Shown piece by piece: positions 34,250 to 44,529 of a DNA stretch of 64,000 nt (the first letter of the stretch is position 1; each line of letters opens with the position of its first letter). The DNA is from Nageia nagi (lineage: Eukaryota; Pinophyta), in contig JBITNC010000001.1 in assembly GCA_050084985.1 (NCBI GenBank), forward strand, positions 177,630,001 through 177,694,000, written 5' to 3'. The translations under genes and the position numbers were made by a program. The notes below the pieces were generated by a model. That model was not told the DNA's origin and did not search any database. It saw only the letters and a list, made by a program, of their open reading frames with translations.

Positions 34250-35120
34250 TATTCTTTTTGGCTCTCAATCTTGTGTACAATGTGGATACATCTTTATTGC
34301 TTTTGTATATTTTCAATACATGGTTTTATTTCATTACATAATTTACAACTTAAATTGGAAAGTACAAGTTTGAAAAATTGTAATGAATAAATCATATACA
34401 CTATTGCACATTTCCATTTGCTAAAAAATATAACAATGTATCCCAAAAAATATACACCAATACATGATAAATAGAATGAATACACATTGAGAAATTTACA
34501 ACTTGTATTCAATTTCATCTCCTAAATCTGACTTGTAAACAAAAATAGGGTCCTTCAATTTACCATATATAAGAAATAACAAACATGGTCAAGTTTTTCT
34601 TTATTAACATGTTAGAACCTAAAAGTAATCATTCAAAACACTTCAACATACTTCAAGGATTAGGGAAATACTATCCATTTTTATTCTAGTCCAAGAAAGA
34701 TATGATGTAGTAGCACAAAAATATTCATACACCATCAATGATGTGGGTTTTAATAATTTTGAGAGAAACTATATGAGAGACTTTTACATAACTTGTTCAA
34801 AAATCCAATAAAATAATGAGCTAACCCTTATGACCATGAACCATACATATTTTCCCTCCAAGAAATAACCTACCTATCATACACTACTATTTGAAGGTTT
34901 TCCATGTTAAGTAATAATTTGATGTAAGTGGGAAGGTTTTAAAACCCATACATAATTTTTGGATGTAGGCACAAAAATAGGTTCCTTCTTGGTAGTGTAA
35001 CTCACACCATTGGCTACATGCAAATAGTCTTGCAAGCCATTAACAGCATTCATTCTACAAGTTCTACCACTCCCTTTTGTTTTCCCTTCACCATAGCTCT
35101 TTCTTACTTGTTGACATTAT
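34135..35120. other. G1 spacer between PMD end and gag end
   Basis: Contains a 43-bp (TA)n run at 34202-34244 and otherwise no recognisable protein. The open frames here are short and low complexity. In a complete Tat element the protease and RT would be on this side of gag; they are absent. Confidence 0.6.
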
Positions 35121-37446
35121 TTATACATCCATTTTTGTTGGATAAATAATAATTATACAATGTGAAGTACTTACCAAACCAATGAAGCCTTTTGGTTGCT
35201 GAGTTATTACTAGTACTAGGTTCATAAATATCTCCATTTGCTCATTATTAGGGTGTATAGGCCCTTGTTTTGCTTTAGGATTACCATCCATATAAATTTC
35301 TTTCTTTTCAATGAAATATTGAATGATATTTATTAAGACCATATAATTTCTTATTAGATGCCTTAGTTTCCTATGATAATTACAAAATTCTTCATATCTA
35401 TAATTTTTAAGAATACCATCAAGGAAATGATGTTGAACCATTGGTGGAAGCTCAATAAGTTATTCTTTTAATAACACATTAAGAATATTATCAACAGTAT
35501 TAGTTGGCTTTATAAATATTTTTTGTGGTCTATTCTTGTTTTTGTCAACATTAGTTATAGCAACTTCATATTTCTTGGCATATACTTGAGGTTTCTTTTC
35601 AGTCACATGAGGTTTGCCTTTTGTTTCATACATTTGAGGTTTTGGATAATATTTCTTATAAGTTTACTTGATATAAGCTTCCTTTTTAAGCAAAATATCT
35701 ATCATTCTAGCTAATGTCAATCCATAATTAGAGATAACCAATAAGTTATATATAGAAAATAAAGCATTTGCAAAAGTATCCCTTAAATATTGCTCAAGCA
35801 CAAAGATTTTATTTGTAGTGTGTTTCCATACTTTCACAAAATTAGACAAAGATTGATTACGCAATTTCTTAATTTTACATAAATATTTGAATTGAACTTT
35901 TTTTTAATATTATATCTAAAGTTTCTAAAAAATTTATGTATCAAATATTTATATTTATCTATGCTATTTTCATGAAGACTAAAATACCATTTCAATGCAT
36001 CATCATTTAAGCTACTTGAAAATAATTTTGTAAGCATATCTTTATTATGAACATATTCCATATCTTCTTCATGGAATTTCCTAACATGCATTTTTAGATC
36101 TTGCAAACTATCAAATTTTGTAACTTTCACACTCTTTTTATCAACAAACAATTTGGAAACAATTCTATCAATCAATGGATGTTTTAAGCAAAATAAGAAA
36201 TCATATTCACCATCATTAAGAATAATTTTTTTGATTTCTCAATCATTTCATCCATTATTTTTTCTATATTTTGCACTATAAAAGGTTGTTGGTTTTGTAC
36301 TACAGATATGTTGATCTTTAGGGTTGGTGGTGAGGTTAGATATGGTGCATTGCTAGTTTGAGAAGGTAGTTTATTTGCTATTTCCATTCTAAGTTGAGCC
36401 TCTTTAAGTTATAGTAATGGTCTGATCCTGTGCATTCTTTCATGTTCAAGGTTGTTGACCAATTCTAACATAAACACTAGTTGTTTTTCCTCATTAAACT
36501 TTTGAAAATAATTAGTTTCTTAAGCATCTAAAATAGCATCAACTTTTAGCTCATGCTCTACTTTGGACCAACCAAGATTATGTGTATAAGCATTATTAAC
36601 TACTGTAAAAAGTTATTGATCAATATTTACTATAGTTTCATCATTAACCAACCTACCCTTACCTTTTTCCTTATTGGAACTTTCAAGAAGCATACATGGA
36701 TTATGATCTTTGAAGTTCCATGCCATATGTTTAGATTCAACTTTGCTTTCCTCATTTTCATCCTCAATGATCAATTTTTCCAAGGGATCAGTATCCTCTA
36801 CTTCCATGTTTTTAGTGGCATGTGTACAACCCATGTAATTGGAAGTGTTCTTCTTAGCAGTATAAGCTCTTCATTTTTTTAGATCTTGCATTTTCATAAG
36901 AGAACAAAATATCAAAGGATTACGATGTTGTCAAAGCTAATTCTAACAACTCACCATTTGTTAAGATATCTATAATTTCTTCAAAATTATTAGTAAGATA
37001 ATACTCCAATTTTTCTATATTAGATAGTAATTCCTTTATTGATTTAACATGGCCAGGAATTCTATCTAATCCTTCAATTTTTGCATCACTATCAAAAGTA
37101 TCACCATGGCTTCCCAAACTTACATTTTCAAAATTATAATCATATATAGACATATTAAATCTATTAGGAGTTTTTCCAATAATATCCATCCTTTTGCTAG
37201 AATTCATAGATTCAGTATCATTCTTCTTATCAATGATCATTCTATTATTAGGATCAGGTTCTTGTAGGGGTAGATCAGGGTTAACCCTAATACTTCTTTT
37301 GATCTCATCAAAATGGACCTTACTTTTAGAAACCCTAGGTTATTCTTCATTTAGATCCATCTTTGAAACATAAGTAGAATAAACCCTAGTTTTAACATTT
37401 TCTCTAGCTATTACTCTAAGCACCTTGGGTAATGGAATAGATAATA
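35121..37446 (-). pseudogene. G1 gag remnant
   Basis: From ATG near 37446 (MNPFMLLSIPLPKVLRVIAR) on the minus strand. The best part, 36175-35834, reads KFDSLQDLKMHVRKFHEED, MLTKLFSSSLNDDALKWYFS and LIHKFFRNFRYNI, the gypsy retrotransposon gag core (DPxxHLxxFxxxxxxxxxxxxLLxxLFxxSLxGxAxxWFxxL). 35864-35664 continues with LSNFVKVWK. The tail at 35441-35121 has CNYHRKLRHLIRNYMVL, PKAKQGPIHPNNEQMEIF, matching Tat gag C-termini. At least six breaks; the long N-terminal region (37240-36920) is open but of unknown role. Confidence 0.8.
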
Positions 37447-37526
37447 ACATAAATGGATTCATAGTTCATAATAAAAGATTCCATAGAAAATATTCTAGGT
37501 TTGTAAGAATGTCAAGTTCACCAAAC

Positions 37527-38247
37527 TGTAGTCTATAAATTATGTAAAATATGAATATACATAATAAATAAATAAATAGACCTATAATATAAGAAGAGGA
37601 TATATAAACACTATATTAGGTATAATAAATATACATGAAACATATGCACCTGATATGAAGTGTATGTACAATATTTAATAATAAATATCAATTGATATTC
37701 ATAGAATTGGAATTATATTTGTGGTGAGTTCATAGTGGATCTTCTTGTTCATGAATCAATAGCTTGACCATCAAAATATGGAACCCTCCATCTAGATGAC
37801 ACACATCAATGATGGCATAGAATATGCAGAATTATGATATGCACCAAAGATAAAAAGTTTCAGAACTTAGAATATAATAATTTCTCATAATGGGTTGCAT
37901 CAAAAGACACCAAAGCTTGATGAATATTAAGGTTGATAATCATCTATCAAAGATCTTCTCATAACAAAAAGTTTTGATCCATGGAGGTCATCCTATTCCA
38001 CTCACATATATAGCCTGTAAGCACATAGAAAGGATTGAAAGCCCACCTCTAGCAATAATATAAACTTTTTTATATTCAAGGGACTTTAAAATATAAACCA
38101 TGATAAATAATATAACATTTAAAACAACACAAGGAATTGCATTGTAATATCAATTTTATCTGGACATTTGTAATATTGCAATAAGTCATTTAAGAATTCT
38201 AAATATGATTTATTAAATAAATAATAAATCATTTTTAGGCATGTACA
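37527..38247 (-). repeat. G1 5' LTR
   Basis: Plus-strand text TGTAGTCTATAAATTATG to TTTAGGCATGTACA. The sequence next to it on the internal side (minus GTTTGGTGAACTTGACATTC) should be the primer site; it is not the initiator-Met type and I cannot assign the tRNA. Confidence 0.92.
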
Positions 38248-38537
38248 TATACTTTGTTTGAGGTAGATGGCTTTTCATACATTTTAGCGAGTTTATCCAT
38301 TACTCCTTTAGTTATTTTTTCACTAAAAATATTAAATGCTACAATAGAACTTAGACAAAGTCTAGCAGCCCTCAAAGCCTTTCTATCTAATAAATCCCAA
38401 TTTGCATCACTCATGGATGAGGGTTTCTTACTCTTATCTTCAAGAGTTTGGTAGAGGTATTCTTCCATTTGCATTCTATAAAACTAAAATCCTTACCCAT
38501 TGAACCTTTGAACCTTCAACCTCCCTTCTTCCACCAT
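38248..38537 (-). pseudogene. M1 gag N-terminal part
   Basis: Minus ATG 38537 reads MVEEGRLKVQRFNG, a stop-containing stretch, then MQMEEYLYQTLEDK, WDLLDRKALRAARLCLSS and MDKLAKMYEKPSTSNKV, a copia gag signature. The frame is cut after SNKV by G1 and continues at 30140 as YLMKNLFNM. Confidence 0.85.
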
Positions 38538-40373
38538 ATGCTCCTCTTGGTTCCAATCTACAAATAAGATTCACCAAGCAAAACCTATAAAGATACAAAA
38601 ACTCTCAACCTTAAAATTTTTCTCCCAAACCATAAGAGCTTACTCAACATGGATTAAAAGAATTCATTTTCCTTAAACTCGTTTCACTTATAACACAAAC
38701 ATAATCATACAATAGTATTAAACTATCATTTATGATTCATCATACATTCCCATTGTTCATAATAAACATATAGATGTAGGAAACAAAAAATAACAAAGAG
38801 TATTCCAATCATAAGTCAAACTCATAACACCATGTATTTGAGCTAAGATTGGGAAAAACCTTAGGCATTTTTGCTCTAGGTAAACCCTTGGTAGCTAAAC
38901 TACCTAATAATATTTTATTATTATCATAACATATTACAATTCTAATCTTAAACTGAGTACAAACTCCATCAATATGGAGTTCAAGACCAAACAAAGTCTT
39001 CAAACCAATTGGGGTCCACCTTATGTAGTCTAACACAATACTTGGTTAAATACAATGCATATACTCTTAACCATCACATAGACCCATAGGCAAGTCATCA
39101 ACATATAATGTAAATATGAATATTCAATTAACCATTTCTTTTTTCTTTTAAGCACATAATATGTACTAGAAAAATAATAACAATATAAGATGCCATGAAT
39201 CCACCACTAAGTGCATCACCAAGCACTAAGGATCCAACACCTAAGTGCATCATCATGTGCCATTAATAATAGTCAAATTTAAATCCCTCCACACTAAGTT
39301 CTAATCATATTTTCAAAGACTAAAAATAATAAAAGTAAGGATCTCTACTTAACCTAAAGTAACCATAATTTACTCAACTGTTTACTTTACTCTAGTATGC
39401 TATATATTTATCACAATATTCCTAACATACAAAGTTTCAACCAAAGTATTAGTAAATAATCCTATCTATAAAATATTCAAATAAGATTCATTTCCAAGGT
39501 GTACTCACCTAATGCATTAATGAATATATCCCAACACCATCCTCAATGCATAATTCATTTAATAATGAGCATAAATTTTATCTTCAAGGAAAGCATAACA
39601 TAATAGTATGTTTCCAAAAAGTAATATTCGAAACATAAACTCACATTCAAAGGTAATTAATTTATTACCCTTTGTTAAAATATGAGATATCTATTCTAGC
39701 CTCATACTTCTATCCATTCCAAATAATTAGTGTATAACATAACCACCTTACTTTAGTTTAACATCTTATATATGTTTAAGCTTTACCTTAATCCACCTAT
39801 CATTTAAAATCTTTAGATAACATTAAAATCTTCGAGAATATTTTAGGCTTTAAATTTTACTTAAAAAAAACTTAATCTAAGTAAAGCAAATGGATTAATC
39901 AAAGTGTAAACACTTATCAATCCTATCTCAAATAAGAAATTGGAATAAAGATATATTCTCATTCTAAATATATATATTATTTAAATTTTCATTTAAATAA
40001 TAAATATATTTTAAAATCTTTAATCTCAAATTTCTAATTAAAACCACATTTTCAACTTAAAACATTTATGAAAAATGAAAACTTTCCTCTTACCTTACTG
40101 AAGCAAAGGTGTAGTTTCAATGGAGACTCTTTGCATCTCATCAGTAACACATTTAACCACCATATCCACGTTATGTGAGATATAACTTCAAAGACCAACA
40201 ATCAAAACACTGATGAAGATAAAAACATACATAATGTTGCAAGAATTTATCAAAAGATAGGCCTTCAAAATGTACCCAATGACAATTTTCTAGAGAGGGA
40301 TTTACAAACACATAACATATAGTTTCTCCATACATGACAATAAAAGATGTGTATGGCAATTCGAAGGCATAAT
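38538..40373. other. Unassigned AT-rich stretch upstream of M1 gag
   Basis: 38538-38700 is probably M1 leader. Minus-strand open frames at 39036-38809 (75 codons, RWTPIGLKTLFGLELHIDG) and 40359-40171 (62 codons) are not low complexity but match no family I recognise. No M1 5' LTR or primer site occurs here. P3 begins at 40374. Confidence 0.4.
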
Positions 40374-40813
40374 TGTTGGAATGTATAATGCATTATTGTA
40401 AGGTTTTGTACTAATCCTCTTTGTAAATTCACTAATATTTAATGTTATTATTAGATACCTTAAGTATTTAAGTGAATATGATAATACACTCCATATCATG
40501 AGCATGCACCTTGGGTGAAAGGGCGTAGAATATTATGCCTTTGTACAATGGTTAAAAGGATGATCACTCACCAATTTGTGAAGCAAAGTTATGCTCTAGG
40601 ATAGTGATTAGGAAATGAAGTTAGGAGGCTTATAAGAGAGTTGTCTTTGTGAATGAAGTAAGATCTTGTTAGTGGATGTACTCCTAGTTGGAGGAATCAT
40701 TTATATCTTGATTCACTTTGTGAGAGAGTTCATGTTTTAAAATTTCATTGAATGAGTGAACTTTCATGTAATCTTGGGCATTTAGTAATTTAGTGTATAT
40801 GATAGTTCCTACA
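40374..40813 (+). repeat. P3 5' LTR
   Basis: TGTTGGAATGTATAATGCAT to GTTCCTACA. Aligns with the P5 LTRs but lacks the roughly 50-bp block holding their TATAAATAG box. Primer site TGGTATCAGAGT follows after three bases. Confidence 0.88.
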
Positions 40814-40828
40814 AATTGGTATCAGAGT

Positions 40829-43677
40829 TTGATGTTGAGGCTCTTCTTCTACATCTTGATGATCTTCATTCCTCATTCTTCACCTTATTCCTTCATTTCT
40901 TGAGGTAAAACTAAGAGAAGGTATAAATTCCTTCCCTTTTGGTTATTTTTTTATTATATCATGCTACTAACATATTATTTGTTGTGTTAATTCCTTTCAA
41001 CATAATATGGTTAACAAAATTGCAAAATATTTTAATTTATGCTAACCTCCTATGTTACTTGCAATTTTTTAATTGCTACAATTTTTTAAGAGAAGGGGTT
41101 ATAATACAAAATTGGTGTAATATTACAAAAGTAATATTACAAAATATGCTTAAAACATTAAAAAAATATGATGCAATTTTTTAGCATTTTTTGAATACTA
41201 AATTTTTTTTATTAAGGAGCATTTTTACCATATTTTTCAAAAAGGAAGTTGATGTACAAATTGCAATTTTGTTTAAATTGTTGATGATATAGTAATATTA
41301 TGTCATATTTCAAAAAAATAATTTTTTTTAATATGCATTTTTTTTCAAAAATGTATAGAAATGTTAAGTTTTTTTTTTAAAAAAAAAAAACTATTTTATT
41401 AGTTTTCTTTTTTTTACATCTTTCAATATATATATATATATATATTCAAAAAAATGGGGAAGAAAATGTAAATACTTTTGCGTTTTATAAAAATTATGCA
41501 TATTTACATAATTTTGAAAATAAGTTTAAAGGTGGAAGAAATTTGGGAATAAAATCTTTTTTTCCCAGCTATGATTTCCGACAGTGGCCTCCCTCCACTC
41601 CTCCACTGGCGACGGGCGCAAACTATACTTGAGGGTTTAGGAGGGCTGCGATTTGAAGGGTTCCCGCTTGCTAACTCTCCTCCGCTACACCATCAATGTG
41701 GACCCTCTCCTCCTCACAGTGGCTTTGCTGCAAATTTTTTTAGCGGGCTTTACTGGCTTGCTCAACATTCATAGTCTGATCACCGCCACTCAACCCTCAC
41801 CCACCCCACTCATAGCATGTTTCTCTTCAACACAGCAGCATGTGTCTCCTCTTGGCATTGCCTCTCCTCCTTCTAAACCTACGCTTCCCTCGTGGCCCTC
41901 TCGCCTATTTCCATGTCTCCCATAGCCCTGTCTGTGGTGACCCTGGCCGCTCGGCCTCCTCCTCTCCTTTTTAGTATTAATATTTGACTTGCGTGGCCTT
42001 CTTTATTTTACAAACAACTATATCTTTCTGAAAACGCATGATTATTTGGTCTTAAATGGAAGTCCTTTTTCTTTGTTGGTGTTTGTTGACATAGTTTTTT
42101 TTTTTCCTTGCTTGTCAATCAACCTATCCTCGTTAAGGTATGTTTGATTTAGAGTGATTAGGCAATTTGTTTTTGGATTAATAATTAAGTTAAATGCAAT
42201 TTTTTGATTACATGCCTTCTTCCAATTTTTTCGTACTCATTAATTTTCTCTCAGGTTTAATGATGAGTATTTAAATGTTTACTCATCATGCTTTTTTCTT
42301 TGAAATTTTGTTTTAAAGCATGAGGTATTTCTTTTATTTTTAGACTTAACATTGAAAGGTAAAGTTAAGTAGAATTTCCTTTTGCTTTGGTCAAAATTGC
42401 AATTTTCTTAATGCTTATAAAAGAAAATTTTTAACAATTTTTTACTTAGTAAATGTTTTTAATGTCTAGAATTAAAATTTTGCCTTGGAAAAAAAAATTT
42501 TAAGCAATTTTTCTTAATGCTTATAAATTTGGCATTGACATTAGAAAGTGCAATTTACTAAGCATTTATTGAAGGATCATTTTTTTAAGTAAAATGGGGC
42601 AATTTCATATGGAATTTTTTTTACTTAAATATACATATGATGCATGTTAAATTACTTAGAATATTATTATGAATGTTTTACTTAATTTTTAAGTTATAGG
42701 AGATGCAATTTTATAATTTGAATCCTTGATGCCTCTCTAATTTTTTGCAAAGATGAGCTTGTGCAAATTATGGAAATGATGCATATTTATGCCTCTCTAA
42801 GTATTTATCTTTTTCATGCAAAGTTATAAATAGACTTGTGTAAAGATGTCCTTTAGATGTTAGTAAATAAAACCCATTGGACTCTTAGGTCTTAACTTTT
42901 TTCTCTATGGATGATGTTTCATTTTATGCATTTTACTTCATGTTTTGCATCTTTATCTTATTTATGCAAAAATCATAAACATTAAATGAGCAATCCCCTA
43001 AAGTAAACACATCTGCACTACATTCCATAACATGACTTGTTTGGGGAGCCACGAGGTGAGGAAAAGCATACTAGAGCCTTTAGTTTGATGATCCAAATGA
43101 TGAAAGTTTATATTTTTCAATTACCTCTAAGTCCTTTATTGGTCTAGATATAACTCCAATAGGTGGACAGGCATATGTGTAATGATACCACATGTCCACA
43201 TATCCATTTAAGGATTATCCTGATAACTTAGGAGGATAACTTGAAACCTAATCAAGATTAATAATTTGGTCAATCTAACATATGTCATAACCTTGAAAAA
43301 TAGTAGGTACTCCTCCTTGTGAGAATATATTACTGCCCAAGGTGAACTGGTTAAGAGTTGGTAGTACCTAAGCTCTACCTTGCAGCTATTCAAGTGAAGA
43401 CCTAATTTTAGATTAGAAAACACACCTCAACTTTATCACTCTACATTTATGGTACTTGGTGATAACAACAAGTGTTGGATACATGGGTTGTTTATGAGTT
43501 TCTATAATAAACATTTGCCCATGTGAACTTTGTTTAATAATTAAGCATGCCATTTTATTAAATTTAACATGTATGATTGATTTACTTGTTTAAATCTAAA
43601 ACATGTATGGATGATTAAAACATTGTTCTAAACCACATGCTTATAAAGGTTAACACTTTCACTTTTTTGTGTAGCAA
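40829..43677 (+). other. P3 leader with a GC-rich patch
   Basis: About 2.8 kb without coding signal before gag. Blocks at 43.02-43.40 (ACTTGTTTGGGGAGCCACGA, GATACCACATGTCCACA) recur in the P5 and B leaders. 41427-41444 is a short TA run. 41560-41970 is a C/T-rich patch with many CpGs, described separately. Confidence 0.75.
41560..41970 (+). other. GC- and pyrimidine-rich patch in the P3 leader
   Basis: The only clearly GC-rich stretch in the first 46 kb (e.g. CACTGGCGACGGGCGCAAAC, GCCGCTCGGCCTCCTCCTCT). Two overlapping open frames (41571-41774 and 41653-41925) are proline/serine/leucine-rich and look compositional rather than conserved. P5 has a C/T-rich counterpart at about 56.83-57.00 kb, so the block is part of the leader in this family and not a captured gene, but P3 has kept far more CpG. 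Confidence 0.6.
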
Positions 43678-44529
43678 ATGGGACATACCTTCTTACCCAA
43701 GTACATACTCGATGGTTCTAACTTTGGTATTTGAAAATCTTAGATGAGAGCTAAATTATAGGCAAGAAAGCTTTGGCAAATAGCTAATGAGAACCTAGTT
43801 GCTCCTACATATAAGAAGGCACTTGAAGTATATAACATAAAAAATGAATTGGTAACCTTCATGATTTTTTATGCAGTGTCAGATGATGTGCTCTTTATGA
43901 TTTCATCATCAACCTTAGCAAAAGAAGCTTGAGATAAACTCAAACAAATTTACCTTGGATCTAAGTTCTTAAGAAGGTTCACTATTCTTCAAAAGTTACT
44001 TCAATCTTGTCAAGAGGAAGATGAAAATATTACCATCTATTTGAACAAAATTATTGATTTTAAGATCTAACTTGTTACTTATGGATGCAATTATATCAAT
44101 GATGAGTTCATGATCTTCATCATTCTATAAAGCTTTTCTTCAAAGTTTAGTAACTTTATGACTATAATTGAGATTAAGCTTGATGATGAAGAAGAAGTCT
44201 TCTCTCTTAAGAATTTTTTTAAGTTTCTTCTAAAGCATGAGAAGACTCTTAATAAAAAGTTATTGATCTCTTCTTCAAAGGATAATAATGTTGCTATAGG
44301 AGAAACCAAAACTCCTTTCAAGAGGAATTTAAATCATTATAAGAAATTTTATCCTTCTTCCTCCAAAAAGTTTGAGAAAAAGGATAATAATAACTACTTC
44401 AAGCAAAGATATGGAAAAGGCAAAGCAAGTAAACCAAATTTCAAAGTAAAGTTTGATGAAAATTATAACTTTTGTAGCATCTATGGTCACAAAGAATTTG
44501 ATTGCTATAAAAAGAAAAGAAAAGAATAA
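43678..44529 (+). pseudogene. P3 gag remnant
   Basis: ATG 43678 follows GTGTAGCAA as in P5. Frame has FLPKYILDGSNFGI, KLWQIANENLVAPTYKKALE, LKQIYLGSKFLRRF and CQEEDENITIYLNKIID, interrupted by several stops. The second half (44158-44529) is open: DDEEEVFSLKNFFKFLLKHE, a lysine/asparagine/serine-rich basic stretch, and a zinc knuckle FCSIYGHKEFDC whose first cysteine is replaced by tyrosine. Ends at TAA 44527-44529. Confidence 0.85.

Larger units (their letters stand above)
30141..38247 (-). mobile_element. Gypsy element G1 with gag, no pol, and an antisense PMD gene remnant
   Basis: LTRs at 37527-38247 (5', minus) and 30141-30850 (3'), each TGTA...TACA. A polypurine tract AAAGAGGGGAAAAA (minus, 30864-30851) abuts the 3' LTR, fixing the orientation. 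Flanking pentamers TATAT (30136-30140) and TATAC (38248-38252) are a target duplication with one transition. Minus-strand gag fills 37446-35121. The remaining 4.3 kb has no protease, RT or integrase but carries a plus-strand plant-mobile-domain gene remnant. The gag tail resembles that of G2, so a Tat-like origin is likely. It disrupts the M1 gag. Confidence 0.88.
18913..38537 (-). mobile_element. Copia element M1 (Tork-like), split by B and G1
   Basis: On the minus strand: gag start 38537-38248, [G1 insertion], gag end and protease 30140-29299, integrase N-part 29298-28649, [B insertion], integrase end 21684-21291, RT and RNase H to about 19650, polypurine tract and 3' LTR 19625-18913. Order PR-INT-RT-RH is copia. 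Gag and integrase motifs (LDRKALRAARLCLSSIVAFN, LGHMSEKGMKIL, YGKQ) match the Tork group. The integrase has an internal deletion between KVVPGTS and EEMWIGKK. A 5' LTR is not next to gag; an LTR of the same family lies at 48698-49167. Confidence 0.85.

Noticed and set aside
41571-41925. Pro/Ser/Leu-rich open frames as a captured gene
   Set aside because: Overlapping frames in a C/T-rich leader block with a counterpart in P5; no conserved protein pattern.
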